From Caballeronia sp. INDeC2 (GTDB lineage: Bacteria > Pseudomonadota > Gammaproteobacteria > Burkholderiales > Burkholderiaceae): a DNA stretch of 64,000 nucleotides. The stretch covers positions 310,001 to 374,000 of the forward strand of contig NZ_JALQDG010000030.1 of assembly GCF_023631325.1 (NCBI RefSeq), in the 5' to 3' direction. This document shows positions 53,116 to 62,036 of the stretch, one piece after another (positions within the stretch are counted from its first letter, which is position 1; each line of letters begins with the position of its first letter). The position numbers and the translations under genes were made by a program. Below the pieces are notes generated by a model. It searched no databases and was not told the DNA's origin. It worked only from the letters and a program-made list of their open reading frames with translations.

Positions 53116-53730
53116 ATGCCCGCCGAACTTCTCAACGCCCTGCCTGCCGCTGCGCTTTTCGCGCTGGTGACGACGATCACGCCCGGCCCCAACAACACGA
53201 TGCTGCTCGCCTCGGGCGTCAACTTCGGCCTGAAGCGAACGGTGCCGCATGTGCTCGGCATCAGCACGGGCATGGCGATTCTCATGATCGCGGTCGGTCT
53301 GGGGCTGTCGCAGGCGTTCGAGCGTCTGCCGTGGCTCTACACCGTGCTGGAAGCGGCGAGCGTCGCGTATCTGCTGTATCTGGCGTGGAAGATCGGCACA
53401 TCGTCGTCGGTGCAGATGCGCGATGGCCAGGGTCGCCCGATGCGCTTTCACGAAGCGATCGCGTTCCAGTGGATCAACCCCAAAGCATGGATGATGGTGC
53501 TCACCGCGGCGACGACCATCCATCTGCATGCGAGCCTTTCGCTGAATGCTGCGCTGATGGCGCTGGTGCTGGTCGTGATCGGGCTGCCGTGTATCACGAT
53601 GTGGGCGGCGTTCGGCATGTCGTTGCGGCGTTTCCTCGCGAATCCGCGCTGGCTGCGCATCTTCAACATCACGATGGCGGTGTTGCTCGTGCTGTCGCTG
53701 TATCCGATCGTCGCCCATTTCTTCGATTGA
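53116..53730 (+). CDS. LysE/RhtB family amino-acid exporter
   Basis: The 204-residue membrane protein has about six hydrophobic segments and the family motif TTITPGPNNTMLLASGVNFG. LysE and RhtB proteins export amino acids such as lysine or threonine. The start at 53116 gives the usual N-terminus. A 12-bp tandem duplication covers its stop codon. Confidence 0.88.
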   Translation: MPAELLNALPAAALFALVTTITPGPNNTMLLASGVNFGLKRTVPHVLGISTGMAILMIAVGLGLSQAFERLPWLYTVLEAASVAYLLYLAWKIGTSSSVQMRDGQGRPMRFHEAIAFQWINPKAWMMVLTAATTIHLHASLSLNAALMALVLVVIGLPCITMWAAFGMSLRRFLANPRWLRIFNITMAVLLVLSLYPIVAHFFD

Positions 53731-53744
53731 TGCTTCGATTGATG
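53721..53744. repeat. 12-bp tandem duplication at the LysE stop
   Basis: CTTCGATTGATG occurs twice in direct tandem at 53721-53732 and 53733-53744. The first copy holds the LysE stop codon, so the second lies just after it and does not affect the protein. It is probably a slippage duplication. Confidence 0.8.
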
Positions 53745-54029
53745 CATGAGGAGGAATGCGCGCTGCATCAAAAGCGCGCGCCCTCTTTGCCTCGACGCCG
53801 GACCGGTGCATACTGACCTTACGCGCCGGCACGCAAAATCTGCCGTCCCGCTTGCAAGTTTGGGACTGCGTTTCTTTCTCGCCAGCATTGTCTGTCCACT
53901 CGGCCGTCCGAGCGATCCCTAAGCGATCCGTCAAGGCGGCATTTCAGCCCGGCGCGTACATGCCTTGCTAGTCCGTTGGTTCGCGCCGAATCGTCGGCGC
54001 GGCTTTGAAATCTGTTCAAGGAGTACGCC

Positions 54030-54197
54030 ATGTCTGGAGCCAATCGCCCATCCGGTCCCGCCACGCGCAAATCCCTCGACCTAGCCGATCAGATCGAACG
54101 CGATGAACTGGAGAACAACCTGCCGGATGCGCTAAACAGCGTCGACGATGAAGATGATGTCGACGATCCCGACTCCGATCGCACACTAGGCCGTTAG
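54030..54197 (+). CDS. Small acidic protein, function unknown
   Basis: A 55-residue frame starting MSGANRPSGPATRKSLDLAD has an AAGGAG site 6 bases before the ATG. After a short basic N-terminus it is strongly acidic (NSVDDEDDVDDPDSDRTLGR). A strong terminator follows 44 bp after the stop, which supports a real single-gene transcript. I do not recognise a family. The gene is short enough to be missed by standard gene finding. Confidence 0.65.
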   Translation: MSGANRPSGPATRKSLDLADQIERDELENNLPDALNSVDDEDDVDDPDSDRTLGR

Positions 54198-54240
54198 CCT
54201 CGACAGCCAGGCCCATCGCGCCAACGAGGACGCGATCCGC

Positions 54241-54276
54241 AACGCCGCAATGTTTCTTCAACGTTGCGGCGTTTTT
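54241..54276 (+). terminator. Rho-independent terminator after the small acidic gene
   Basis: AACGCCGCAA (54241-54250) and TTGCGGCGTT (54264-54273) form a perfect 10-bp stem followed by a short T-run. Confidence 0.88.
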
Positions 54277-54392
54277 GCATCCTGAGCGCGTTCGACGCAC
54301 CGGGCACGCCCGTTGCTTTGAACGATGCGCGAAAGCGGCGGCATCGGCCCGCTGCGAATCGACGATCAAACGATTCTTTACGGGAGGGCTTC

Positions 54393-54554
54393 ATGCTGCG
54401 TTACGCTGTCATTTTCTTCATCATCGCGATCATCGCGGCCTTCTTCGGCTTCGGCGGCATCGCAACGGGCGCGGCGGAAATCGCCAAGATCCTGTTCTTC
54501 ATTTTCATCGTGATCTTTCTGGCGACGTTGCTGCTTGGCGTGTTCAGGCGATGA
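54393..54554 (+). CDS. Small DUF1328/YtjA-like membrane protein
   Basis: The 53-residue protein has two hydrophobic helices: MLRYAVIFFIIAIIAAFFGF, then AAEIAKILFFIFIVIFLATL. It ends in VFRR. The size and the central GIATGAAEIAK block fit the DUF1328 (YtjA) family of the inner membrane. GGGAGG precedes the ATG. Function is unknown; a role in envelope stress has been suggested for some small proteins of this kind. Confidence 0.85.
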   Translation: MLRYAVIFFIIAIIAAFFGFGGIATGAAEIAKILFFIFIVIFLATLLLGVFRR

Positions 54555-55077
54555 CGCTGGGCGTGCGGTGAACGTGGTCGAAGTGGAAGGCGCGGGTTCT
54601 CGTTCAAGGTTCGCCTGAATTTCAGGTTGCAACGCAAAGCCGTCAATTGAATCGTCCGATCAATGGCGACATATGGGATTAGGCCTAGGAAGCGAGACAG
54701 CGGTTTCGCGTGCCCTGCGTTTAGCAACCACCCGCTATGACCGCCGCTTTCGGCGATGATGTTGGAGTTACCGTCGATCCCGGTAATGTGCGTCATTGAC
54801 TCCGTAGCGGCGACGCCCCTGTGAGAAGGAGCGCCGCCGTACTTCCGTGTCAGTGATGCGTCAGAGAAGTGCCGAACGGCTTGCTGCTAGAAGCCAGGTT
54901 AGCCCTATCCCTTGCAGATCGAGAACGTCAGCTGTGCGCTGTTCTGCCATGCTCCGACTGTCAAAGCGGCGATGCAGAGCACTGGCCAGAACTGGTTTCA
55001 TGTGCGTTGAATCCGTTTTTCATCACGACGCAAACATGCCGCCGCGCTGTTTTTTGCACGCCGCTTCGCACATCGAA
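54555..55077. other. Gene-free region before wspR end
   Basis: No gene could be supported in these 523 bp. Open frames here have no start signals or recognisable motifs. There is a weak hairpin around 54807-54838. The right end is the 3' end of wspR. Confidence 0.45.
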
Positions 55078-56196
55078 TCATGTAATAACCACCCGATTCT
55101 TCCCATCCCTTTTCGCCCGATACAGCGCGAGATCCGCCGCTTCCACGAGCTGTTTCGACGCATCGTCGTGAACGGCCATCTGCGTCGCCCCGCCGATGCT
55201 GATCGTCACACGCCCGCTCGCCGAACCCGTGTGCGGTACGTTCAACGCCTCCACCGCGATGCGTATCTTCTCGCCGAGCAACCTCAATCCCGGCGCCGAC
55301 GACGACAACAACACCACCGCAAACTCCTCGCCGCCAAAACGCGCGGCCAGATCGGTTGGACTGCTGAGGCTCGTCTCGATCGTATGCGCGACAAGCTTCA
55401 GCACATCGTCCCCGGCGACGTGCCCATACGTATCGTTGTACGACTTGAAGTTATCGACATCGATCATCAGGAATCCGATAGCCGCATGTTCGCGCGCCGC
55501 GCGCCGCCATTCGGCATTCAGATAATCATCGAGACGACGGCGGTTCGATAAGCCCGTCAGCCCATCCGAATGCGTCAGGCGTTGCAACTCCAGATTCGTT
55601 TCGAGCAGCTTCTGCTGCGACTGACGCAGCGCGCGATACGCTTCGTCGCGCTGCAACAGGTTCTGATACGAACGCGAGTGATAGCGCACGCGCGCGACGA
55701 GCTCGATCGTATCGGGCAGCTTCACGAGGTAATCGTTCGCGCCCGCCGCGAACGCCGCGCTCTTGATGCGCGGCTCTTCCTTCGTCGAGAGCACGATGAT
55801 CGGAATGTCGCGCGTCGCGGGATGCTCGCGGTACTGACGCACGAGCGTCAGGCCATCGACGCCGGGCATTACGAGGTCTTGCAGGATCACGGTCGGCCGC
55901 GTTTCCTGCGCGGTGCGCAGCGCCTCTTCCGGATTGGCGCAGTAATGCAGATCGACGTTCGCCTCATCCGCGAGCGCGCGGCGCAGCGCCTCCGCGATGA
56001 TCGCCTGATCGTCGACGAGCAGGACCATCACCGGCAACTCGGCCGCGGGCGGCGCGTTCAACGCGGCTGCGAGCAAGTCGGACACGGCGCGCTCGTCCGC
56101 CATCGCGCGCGAACCCGCGCGCTCGAGACTCGCCGCCGCTGCCGACGCGGCCCGTCTCGCGCGCTCGGCCAGCGGATCGGGATGAGGAAGTTTCAT
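55078..56196 (-). CDS. wspR: WspR diguanylate cyclase response regulator
   Basis: The 372-residue protein has a REC domain with phospho-acceptor D107 (ILQDLVMPGVDG), a coiled linker (about 175-208) and a GGDEF domain with GGEEF at 288-292. When phosphorylated by WspE it makes c-di-GMP from two GTP, promoting biofilm. The product-inhibition I-site (Arg-x-x-Asp, five residues before GGEEF) reads SPTD (279-282), so the Arg is missing. An extra N-terminal stretch of about 50 residues precedes REC. It is the last gene of the Wsp run, 45 bp after wspF. Confidence 0.94.
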   Translation of the reverse strand: MKLPHPDPLAERARRAASAAAASLERAGSRAMADERAVSDLLAAALNAPPAAELPVMVLLVDDQAIIAEALRRALADEANVDLHYCANPEEALRTAQETRPTVILQDLVMPGVDGLTLVRQYREHPATRDIPIIVLSTKEEPRIKSAAFAAGANDYLVKLPDTIELVARVRYHSRSYQNLLQRDEAYRALRQSQQKLLETNLELQRLTHSDGLTGLSNRRRLDDYLNAEWRRAAREHAAIGFLMIDVDNFKSYNDTYGHVAGDDVLKLVAHTIETSLSSPTDLAARFGGEEFAVVLLSSSAPGLRLLGEKIRIAVEALNVPHTGSASGRVTISIGGATQMAVHDDASKQLVEAADLALYRAKRDGKNRVVIT

Positions 56197-56241
56197 GAAC
56201 GTGTCCTTTATTGAGTGCTTATCGATTGGTTCGTTGCGTGA

Positions 56242-57240
56242 TCAGTCGAATGCCGTGGCGATGGCGTCGGCGATGCGCGGCAACGGCAATATCGACACCG
56301 CCGCATTGAGGGCGGCCGCGGCCTTCGGCATGCCGTACACCGCGCTCGTCGCCTCGTCCTGCGCGATCGTGTGATAGCCCTTCGCGCGCATCGCCTTCAG
56401 GCCGATCGCGCCGTCGCGGCCCATGCCCGTCAGCAGCACGCCGATCGCGCGTCCGGTCCAGCGCTCGGTCACGCTCTGAAAGAACAGGTCGACGGAAGGC
56501 CGGTAAGGCAGTTGCTCGGGATGGGCGGTGTAGCCGAGGCGCGAAGCATCGGCGAAATGGAGATGATCGTTGGTCGCGGCGAGCAGCACTTCGCCCGGCA
56601 CGGGTCTGTCGCCCTCGCGCGCAACGCGCACGCGCAGCGCCGACTGGGCGTCGAGCCACTGCGCCATGCCTTCCGCGAACGCGCGATCCACGTGCTGCAC
56701 GATGACGGTCGCCGCCGCGAAGTCCTTCGGCAACGCGCCGAGCAGCGTCGCGAGCGCGGCCGGGCCGCCCGCCGATGCGCCGATCGCGACGAGCCGCGCG
56801 GTGCTTTTCGGCATGCTCAACATGCTTGCGGGCGAGGCACTCGACGACGCGAGCCGCGCGCCGATCTGATCGATCTTCGCGATCAACGCCGCCGCGCCGC
56901 GACGCGCATCGGCGCCGGCGAGCGTGGGCGTATCGACGGCATCGAGCGCGCCCGCGCCCATCGCTTCGTACACGCGCCATGCGTTCGCGCCGACATCCAC
57001 GGTGACGACGAGAATCGCGCACGGCGAATGCGCCATGATGGTTCGCGACGCCTGCACGCCATCGACGTTCGGCATCACGAGATCCATCAGCACGACATCG
57101 GGCGTGTGCGCCGCGCAATAGTCGATCGCCTGCTGACCGTCGTGCGCGACCCACGCGATCTCGAAGTCGGGACGCGCCGCGAGCGCGCGCCGCAGCGCTT
57201 CGACAGCGAGCGATACGTCGTTGACGATGCCGATCTTCAT
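56242..57240 (-). CDS. wspF: WspF, CheB-type methylesterase
   Basis: The 332-residue protein has a REC domain with D53 (VLMDLVMPNVDG) and a CheB methylesterase domain with IGASAGGPAAL (nucleophile Ser), VIVQHVDRAF (His) and LTGMGRDGAIGL (Asp). WspF removes methyl groups from the WspA receptor and so resets the system. In pseudomonads and Burkholderia loss of wspF gives wrinkly colonies. Its start overlaps wspE by 4 bp. Confidence 0.95.
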   Translation of the reverse strand: MKIGIVNDVSLAVEALRRALAARPDFEIAWVAHDGQQAIDYCAAHTPDVVLMDLVMPNVDGVQASRTIMAHSPCAILVVTVDVGANAWRVYEAMGAGALDAVDTPTLAGADARRGAAALIAKIDQIGARLASSSASPASMLSMPKSTARLVAIGASAGGPAALATLLGALPKDFAAATVIVQHVDRAFAEGMAQWLDAQSALRVRVAREGDRPVPGEVLLAATNDHLHFADASRLGYTAHPEQLPYRPSVDLFFQSVTERWTGRAIGVLLTGMGRDGAIGLKAMRAKGYHTIAQDEATSAVYGMPKAAAALNAAVSILPLPRIADAIATAFD

Positions 57241-59501
57241 GACTTCGCCTCACCAATGAGATCGCGCACCGCGTCGATGAGCGCCTGATCGTGGAAACTG
57301 CCTTTCGCGAGGTAATAGTCCGCGCCCGCATCGAGGCCGCGCCGACGGTCTTCCGCGCGATCCTTGTACGACACGATCATCACCGGCAGGGCGGAAAGCT
57401 GCGCATCGCGCTTGATGAGCGTGACGAGTTCGATGCCGTCGAGACGCGGCATGTCGATGTCGGTGATGACGAGATCGAAGCGCTCGCCGCGCACTGCGTT
57501 CCACCCGTCCATGCCATCCACCGCGACGGACACGTCGTAGCCGCGCGACGCGAGCAGCTTGCGTTCCAGCTCGCGCACGGTGAGCGAATCGTCGACGACG
57601 AGCACGCGCTTCGCACTCGCCACGCTCGCGCGCGCCGCGCCCGCCCCCACGCGCCCGAGTTCGCCGCTGCCGACGAGCTTTTCGACCGAGCGCAGCCAGT
57701 CGTCGAGATCGGCGATGAGCAGCGGATCGCCGTTTTCCATCAGCGCGCCCGCCGCGATGTTGCGCACCTTGCCGAGCCGCTTGTCGAGCGGTTGAACGAC
57801 GAGCATGCGCTCGCCCAGAAAGCGATCGATGACGATGCCGTAGCTCGCCGCGCCCTGCCCGATCACGACGACGTTGAGCGCATCGCTCGCCGCTTCGAAT
57901 GCGGCGGTCTGCAAGATCTGATGCGCGGTGACGAGGCCGACGCGCTTGCCGTCGAACGAAAAGTGCTGCTGGCCTTCGAGCGTGTCGATGGCGCTCGCGG
58001 GCAGCACCAGCGTGCGCGCGACATGTGCGAGCGGCAGGCCGTAAGGCTCGCCCGCGACCTCGACGATGAGGCTCCGGATCACCGACAGCGTGAGCGGCAA
58101 TTGCAACGTGAAGCGCGTGCCCGCGTGCGCTTCCTGAGTCACGCGCACGCTGCCGCGCACTTGCCGCACGACGTCCTGCACCGCATCGAGGCCGACGCCG
58201 CGTCCGGAAACATCCGTGACGGCATCGCGCATCGAGAAGCCGGGCAGAAAGAGGAATTCGAGCAGCTCGGCTTCGGTGAGACGCGCGGCCGTTTCCTCGT
58301 TCGCCAGATTCTTGCGCACGACGGCGCGGCGCAATGCATCGAGATCGACGCCCGCGCCATCGTCGGACACGCTGATGAAAAGCGAACCCGCGCTGTGGCG
58401 CGCTTCGAGCGTGATCGTGCCGGCCTCGGGCTTGCCGAGCGCGCGCCTGAGCGACGGTTCCTCGATGCCGTGATCGACCGCGTTGCGCAACAGATGGCCG
58501 AGCGGCGCGTCGAGCAGATCGAGAATGTCGCGATCCACTTGCGTCGTTTCGCCGGCGATGACGAGGCGCACGTCCTTGCCGAGGCCGCGCGCAACGTCAC
58601 GCACCATGCGCGCGAAGCCGCCGGTTCCATCGACGAAGGGACGCATGCGGCACGCGAGCGCTTCGTCGTAGATCTGCTGCGCGAGATGCGTCGAGCGGCG
58701 ATCGAAGTTTTCGAGTTCCGCCAGGCGTTCGCTCAATTGACGATGCGCTTCGGCCGTCAGGCGCCGCACGTCGTCGAGCGCGGCGTGCGCGCGAGCATCG
58801 AGTTGCGCCGCGTTCGTTTCGGTGAGCGTTTCGTGCAGACGTTCGAGCGCGCGGCTCGCATCGTGCTGAATGCGCTTCACGCGCAGCATCGATTGCGAGA
58901 ACGGCTTCAGCCAGCGCGATTCCACGAGCGATTCGCCCGAATGGCTCAACAGGCGATCTAGCGTGTCGGCACGCATGCGCAACATGCGGGCTTCGTTCGT
59001 GCGCGAAGGCGCCTGAACCGGATCGGGCGTTTCGTCGAGCGTCAGCTCTTGCGAAAGATCCACGGCGGCGTTGCTCGAAAGCGGCGCTTCGGCCGCTTCC
59101 GTGCCTTCGAGACGCGCGTTGAGCGCATCGACGAACGCATCGACATGGCGTTCGAGCGCCGTTTGCGCATCGATGTCGCGCGCCTCGCCGATCTGCACGA
59201 TCAGATCGACGCCACGCAGCAACATGTCGATATAGCCCGCGTCGAGCACGACGCGGCCGTCCTGCGCGGCGACGAAGCAATCTTCCATCACATGCGCGAG
59301 CGTCACGCCCACCGGTACGCCGACCACGCGCGCCGCGCCCTTCAGCGAATGCGCGGCGCGCATGCACGCTTCGAGCGTGACGGGATCGCGCGGTGCGCGT
59401 TCGAGCGCGATGAGACCATCGGAAAGAATCTGCGCCTGGCCGCGCGCTTCTTCCTGAAAGAGTTCGAGCAACGACGAGCGGCCCGGATCGATGCTCGTCA
59501 T
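57237..59501 (-). CDS. wspE: WspE, CheA-type hybrid histidine kinase
   Basis: The 754-residue hybrid kinase has an N-terminal HPt with H51 (AAHSLKGAARVV), the CheA HATPase domain (LLRNAVDHGIEEP; DDGAGVD; GRGVGLDAVQ), a CheW-like domain and a C-terminal REC with VITDIDMPRLDG. It passes phosphate to WspR and WspF. It begins 4 bp into the wspD end. Confidence 0.96.
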   Translation of the reverse strand: MTSIDPGRSSLLELFQEEARGQAQILSDGLIALERAPRDPVTLEACMRAAHSLKGAARVVGVPVGVTLAHVMEDCFVAAQDGRVVLDAGYIDMLLRGVDLIVQIGEARDIDAQTALERHVDAFVDALNARLEGTEAAEAPLSSNAAVDLSQELTLDETPDPVQAPSRTNEARMLRMRADTLDRLLSHSGESLVESRWLKPFSQSMLRVKRIQHDASRALERLHETLTETNAAQLDARAHAALDDVRRLTAEAHRQLSERLAELENFDRRSTHLAQQIYDEALACRMRPFVDGTGGFARMVRDVARGLGKDVRLVIAGETTQVDRDILDLLDAPLGHLLRNAVDHGIEEPSLRRALGKPEAGTITLEARHSAGSLFISVSDDGAGVDLDALRRAVVRKNLANEETAARLTEAELLEFLFLPGFSMRDAVTDVSGRGVGLDAVQDVVRQVRGSVRVTQEAHAGTRFTLQLPLTLSVIRSLIVEVAGEPYGLPLAHVARTLVLPASAIDTLEGQQHFSFDGKRVGLVTAHQILQTAAFEAASDALNVVVIGQGAASYGIVIDRFLGERMLVVQPLDKRLGKVRNIAAGALMENGDPLLIADLDDWLRSVEKLVGSGELGRVGAGAARASVASAKRVLVVDDSLTVRELERKLLASRGYDVSVAVDGMDGWNAVRGERFDLVITDIDMPRLDGIELVTLIKRDAQLSALPVMIVSYKDRAEDRRRGLDAGADYYLAKGSFHDQALIDAVRDLIGEAKS

Positions 59502-60232
59502 GTGAGGCTCCGGTTCATGCTGTCGATGAGACGATCGGCGTCGAGCAGACCGACGGTCGTGTCCTTGAACTCAGCGACCGCATGTGCATGCGATGCCAGC
59601 CGCTGCGCGAGCGTCGCGGGCACGGGCTCAAGCTTTGCGCTCGTGAAACGATGCACGCCGTCGACAGCATCGACGGGAAACGCTATCGGACCTTCATGCG
59701 CGCCGTTCGCGTGATGATCGCGGCCTTGCGCGCGCTGAATCACGAGCAGACGGCCGAGTTCGCGCGCATCGAGAGCCTGGTTGTGCGACGCATCTTTCAC
59801 GGCGCGTTCCTCGATGCCGAAGAGCCGCGCAAGCGACGCGCACACGGCCAGCCGGCCACGCACGTTCACGACACCCAGCACCGCGCGATGCCGCCGATGC
59901 GGCAGCGAATGCACCGGACGCAGCTGAGCGACTTGCGCGCACACGGTCGTCGGCAGGCCGAGCCATTCGCCGCCGATGCGAAACACGAGGCACGAAATCG
60001 TATCGGTCTCGCCGCCGCTCTGCGTTTCCTTCGACGAGACCGCGCTCGTCCGTTCGATCGACGTGCGCGCTTCCACACGATCGAGCACGCGCGCGGCCGC
60101 TTCGTCGTGAACCGGGCAATTGCGGCAATGCACGTAGCGTTCGAGCTTCGGGCACGACGCATCGCCGCGCACGCCGATGCGATTCCAGCAATCGTCGATG
60201 TCGATCGTGACGTTGATATCGCGGGCGTTCAT
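59498..60232 (-). CDS. wspD: WspD, CheW-type coupling protein
   Basis: The 244-residue protein has a CheW domain (ISCLVFRIGGEWLGLPTTVC; RAVLGVVNVRGRLAVC; IAFPVDAVDGVHRF) after an N-terminal segment with CPKLERYVHCRNCPVH, which has a possible metal-binding Cys group. CheW proteins link receptor and kinase. The start overlaps wspC by 4 bp. Confidence 0.9.
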   Translation of the reverse strand: MNARDINVTIDIDDCWNRIGVRGDASCPKLERYVHCRNCPVHDEAAARVLDRVEARTSIERTSAVSSKETQSGGETDTISCLVFRIGGEWLGLPTTVCAQVAQLRPVHSLPHRRHRAVLGVVNVRGRLAVCASLARLFGIEERAVKDASHNQALDARELGRLLVIQRAQGRDHHANGAHEGPIAFPVDAVDGVHRFTSAKLEPVPATLAQRLASHAHAVAEFKDTTVGLLDADRLIDSMNRSLT

Positions 60233-61557
60233 CGCGCGCTCCCTGTCACACGTTCCGCGCGCGCGAGCAACAGGCGCGCGCCGCTTTCGTCGCCGTCGAG
60301 CGAAAGGCATGCGGCCAGATGCGTGAGCGCTTCGCGATGCAAGGGGTCGAGATACAGCGCGCGACGATAATGACTGCGCGATGTCTGATGCTCGCCACGC
60401 GCATCGGCGATTACGCCGAGCAGATAGTACGCATCCGCGTTCGACGGATTCACGCCCAGATACGCATGCGCCGCGCTCGCGGCGGCGTCGAGTTGTCCGG
60501 CGTCGGCGAGTTCGCGCGCATGCTTGAGGCCATTCGCGGGCTCGGGCTGAACGCGCGTTTCTTCGCGCGCCTTCGTTACCGTCAGCGGCGCCGCGCGAAC
60601 CGCAGGCGGCACGCTGGCCCATGCAGGCAGGACGAACGCGGACTTCATCGGCGGCGGCGTTTTCACGGTGGGCAGACTCGGCCACGCGGCGTCGAAGACG
60701 CTGATACTTTCGCGCTCGGCCCGATGAAACGCGAATGCGAGCGGAATGTTCGCGGAGCTCATGCCCTCGCGCATCAGCAGACCCGTCTCCGCCGGGCCCA
60801 CGAACAACGTGCCGCCTTGCGCGAGCAGTCCATCGAGCACGCGAAAGACCGCGCGCTGTGTGTCACGGTCGAAATAGATCAGCACGTTGCGGCACAGAAT
60901 GAAATCGAAGCGCTCGAACGCGTGCGTATCGAGTTGCAGGAGATTGGCCTGCGAGAAGCGCACGCTTTGCGCGACGGCGGGATCGAGTTGCCAGCCGCCA
61001 TCGATTGCGCGGAAATGACGCTCGCGAAAATCGAGCGCGCGTCCGCGAAACGCGTTGCGCCCGTAGTGCGCGCGGCGCGCAATGGCGAGCGCGCGTTCGC
61101 TCACGTCGATCGCCTCGATCGTGAAGCGCTCGGCGGGAATGCCCGTTTCGATCAGCGCCATCGCAACGGTATAGGCTTCCTCGCCGGTCGAGCACGGCGC
61201 GCTCAACACGCGCACCGGCTTCGCGGGCCGCTCGTGCAGACGCACGCGCGCAAGACGCGCGAGCGCGGCGAAGGCTTCGGGATCGCGAAAGAACCATGTC
61301 TCCGGCACGACGACCGCTTCGATCAGTTCCTGCATGCGCGCGGCATCTTGCGTGACCGCGCGATAGTAGTCGTCCAGCGTGCCGCCCTGTTCGCCGCGCC
61401 ACAGTGTGTAGCGCTCGCGCACCGCACGCGACACCGAGTTCGCGCCGATCGATTCGGCATCGAGCCCGATCGTGCGATGCAAAAGCTCGATGAAGCGGCC
61501 GATGCCGAACGGCTCGCCGTGACCGGCATCGATGAACGGATTCGGCAACGCGCTCAT
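60229..61557 (-). CDS. wspC: WspC, CheR-type methyltransferase with TPR tail
   Basis: The 442-residue protein has the CheR methyltransferase domain (about 1-270; ETWFFRDPEAFAAL, VLSAPCSTGEEAYTVAMALI, FILCRNVLIYFD) and a C-terminal TPR-like region (ADAYYLLGVIADARG and HYRRALYLDPLHREALTHLA). It methylates glutamates on WspA using SAM. The start overlaps wspB by 4 bp. Confidence 0.95.
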   Translation of the reverse strand: MSALPNPFIDAGHGEPFGIGRFIELLHRTIGLDAESIGANSVSRAVRERYTLWRGEQGGTLDDYYRAVTQDAARMQELIEAVVVPETWFFRDPEAFAALARLARVRLHERPAKPVRVLSAPCSTGEEAYTVAMALIETGIPAERFTIEAIDVSERALAIARRAHYGRNAFRGRALDFRERHFRAIDGGWQLDPAVAQSVRFSQANLLQLDTHAFERFDFILCRNVLIYFDRDTQRAVFRVLDGLLAQGGTLFVGPAETGLLMREGMSSANIPLAFAFHRAERESISVFDAAWPSLPTVKTPPPMKSAFVLPAWASVPPAVRAAPLTVTKAREETRVQPEPANGLKHARELADAGQLDAAASAAHAYLGVNPSNADAYYLLGVIADARGEHQTSRSHYRRALYLDPLHREALTHLAACLSLDGDESGARLLLARAERVTGSAR

Positions 61558-62024
61558 GCGTCGCTCCCGGCGAAGAGCAGCGCTTGCACGTCATCGGGCA
61601 ACAAATGCTCGATGCGCACCCATTGCAGCAGCCCCGCATCGTCGCGCGTGAGCGGGCCGAGATAGCGGGCGTGCGGCGTGTCGATGCCCGCATCGCTGAA
61701 CGAGGCGGCATCGAACGTCACGGTGCGCGTCGCCTGTTCGAGCAGAAGACCGAGCCGATGATGCGTCGTCACGCCGTCATCGCCGCAACGCGGATACATG
61801 ACGAGCGCGAGCCGCGTCGACAGTCTCTCCTGCGATGCACGAAGAAGCGCAAGTGCCGCGACGTCGATGACGGGCACGCTCGCGCCTTCGTAATCGAGCA
61901 CGCCCGCGACCCATGCGGGCGCGCCCGGCAACGCCTTCAGCGGCGCGAGCGGCAGCATGCGCTCGATCTGCGCGCTGTCGAGCAGATAACGGTCGGACCC
62001 GAGCGTGAACTGGACGAAGAGCAT
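61554..62024 (-). CDS. wspB: WspB, CheW-type coupling protein
   Basis: The 156-residue CheW protein has LFVQFTLGSDRYLLDSAQIE, AWVAGVLDYEGASVPVIDV and DRLGLLL-like HHRLGLLLEQATRT. It joins the receptor array to WspE. It begins 12 bp after wspA ends. Confidence 0.92.
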   Translation of the reverse strand: MLFVQFTLGSDRYLLDSAQIERMLPLAPLKALPGAPAWVAGVLDYEGASVPVIDVAALALLRASQERLSTRLALVMYPRCGDDGVTTHHRLGLLLEQATRTVTFDAASFSDAGIDTPHARYLGPLTRDDAGLLQWVRIEHLLPDDVQALLFAGSDA

Positions 62025-62036
62025 CTCGGCGCGGCT

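Noticed and set aside
54807..54838. Weak GC-rich hairpin in the 54.6-55.1 kb gap as a regulatory RNA
   Set aside because: Short stem with mismatch and no supporting promoter or terminator.
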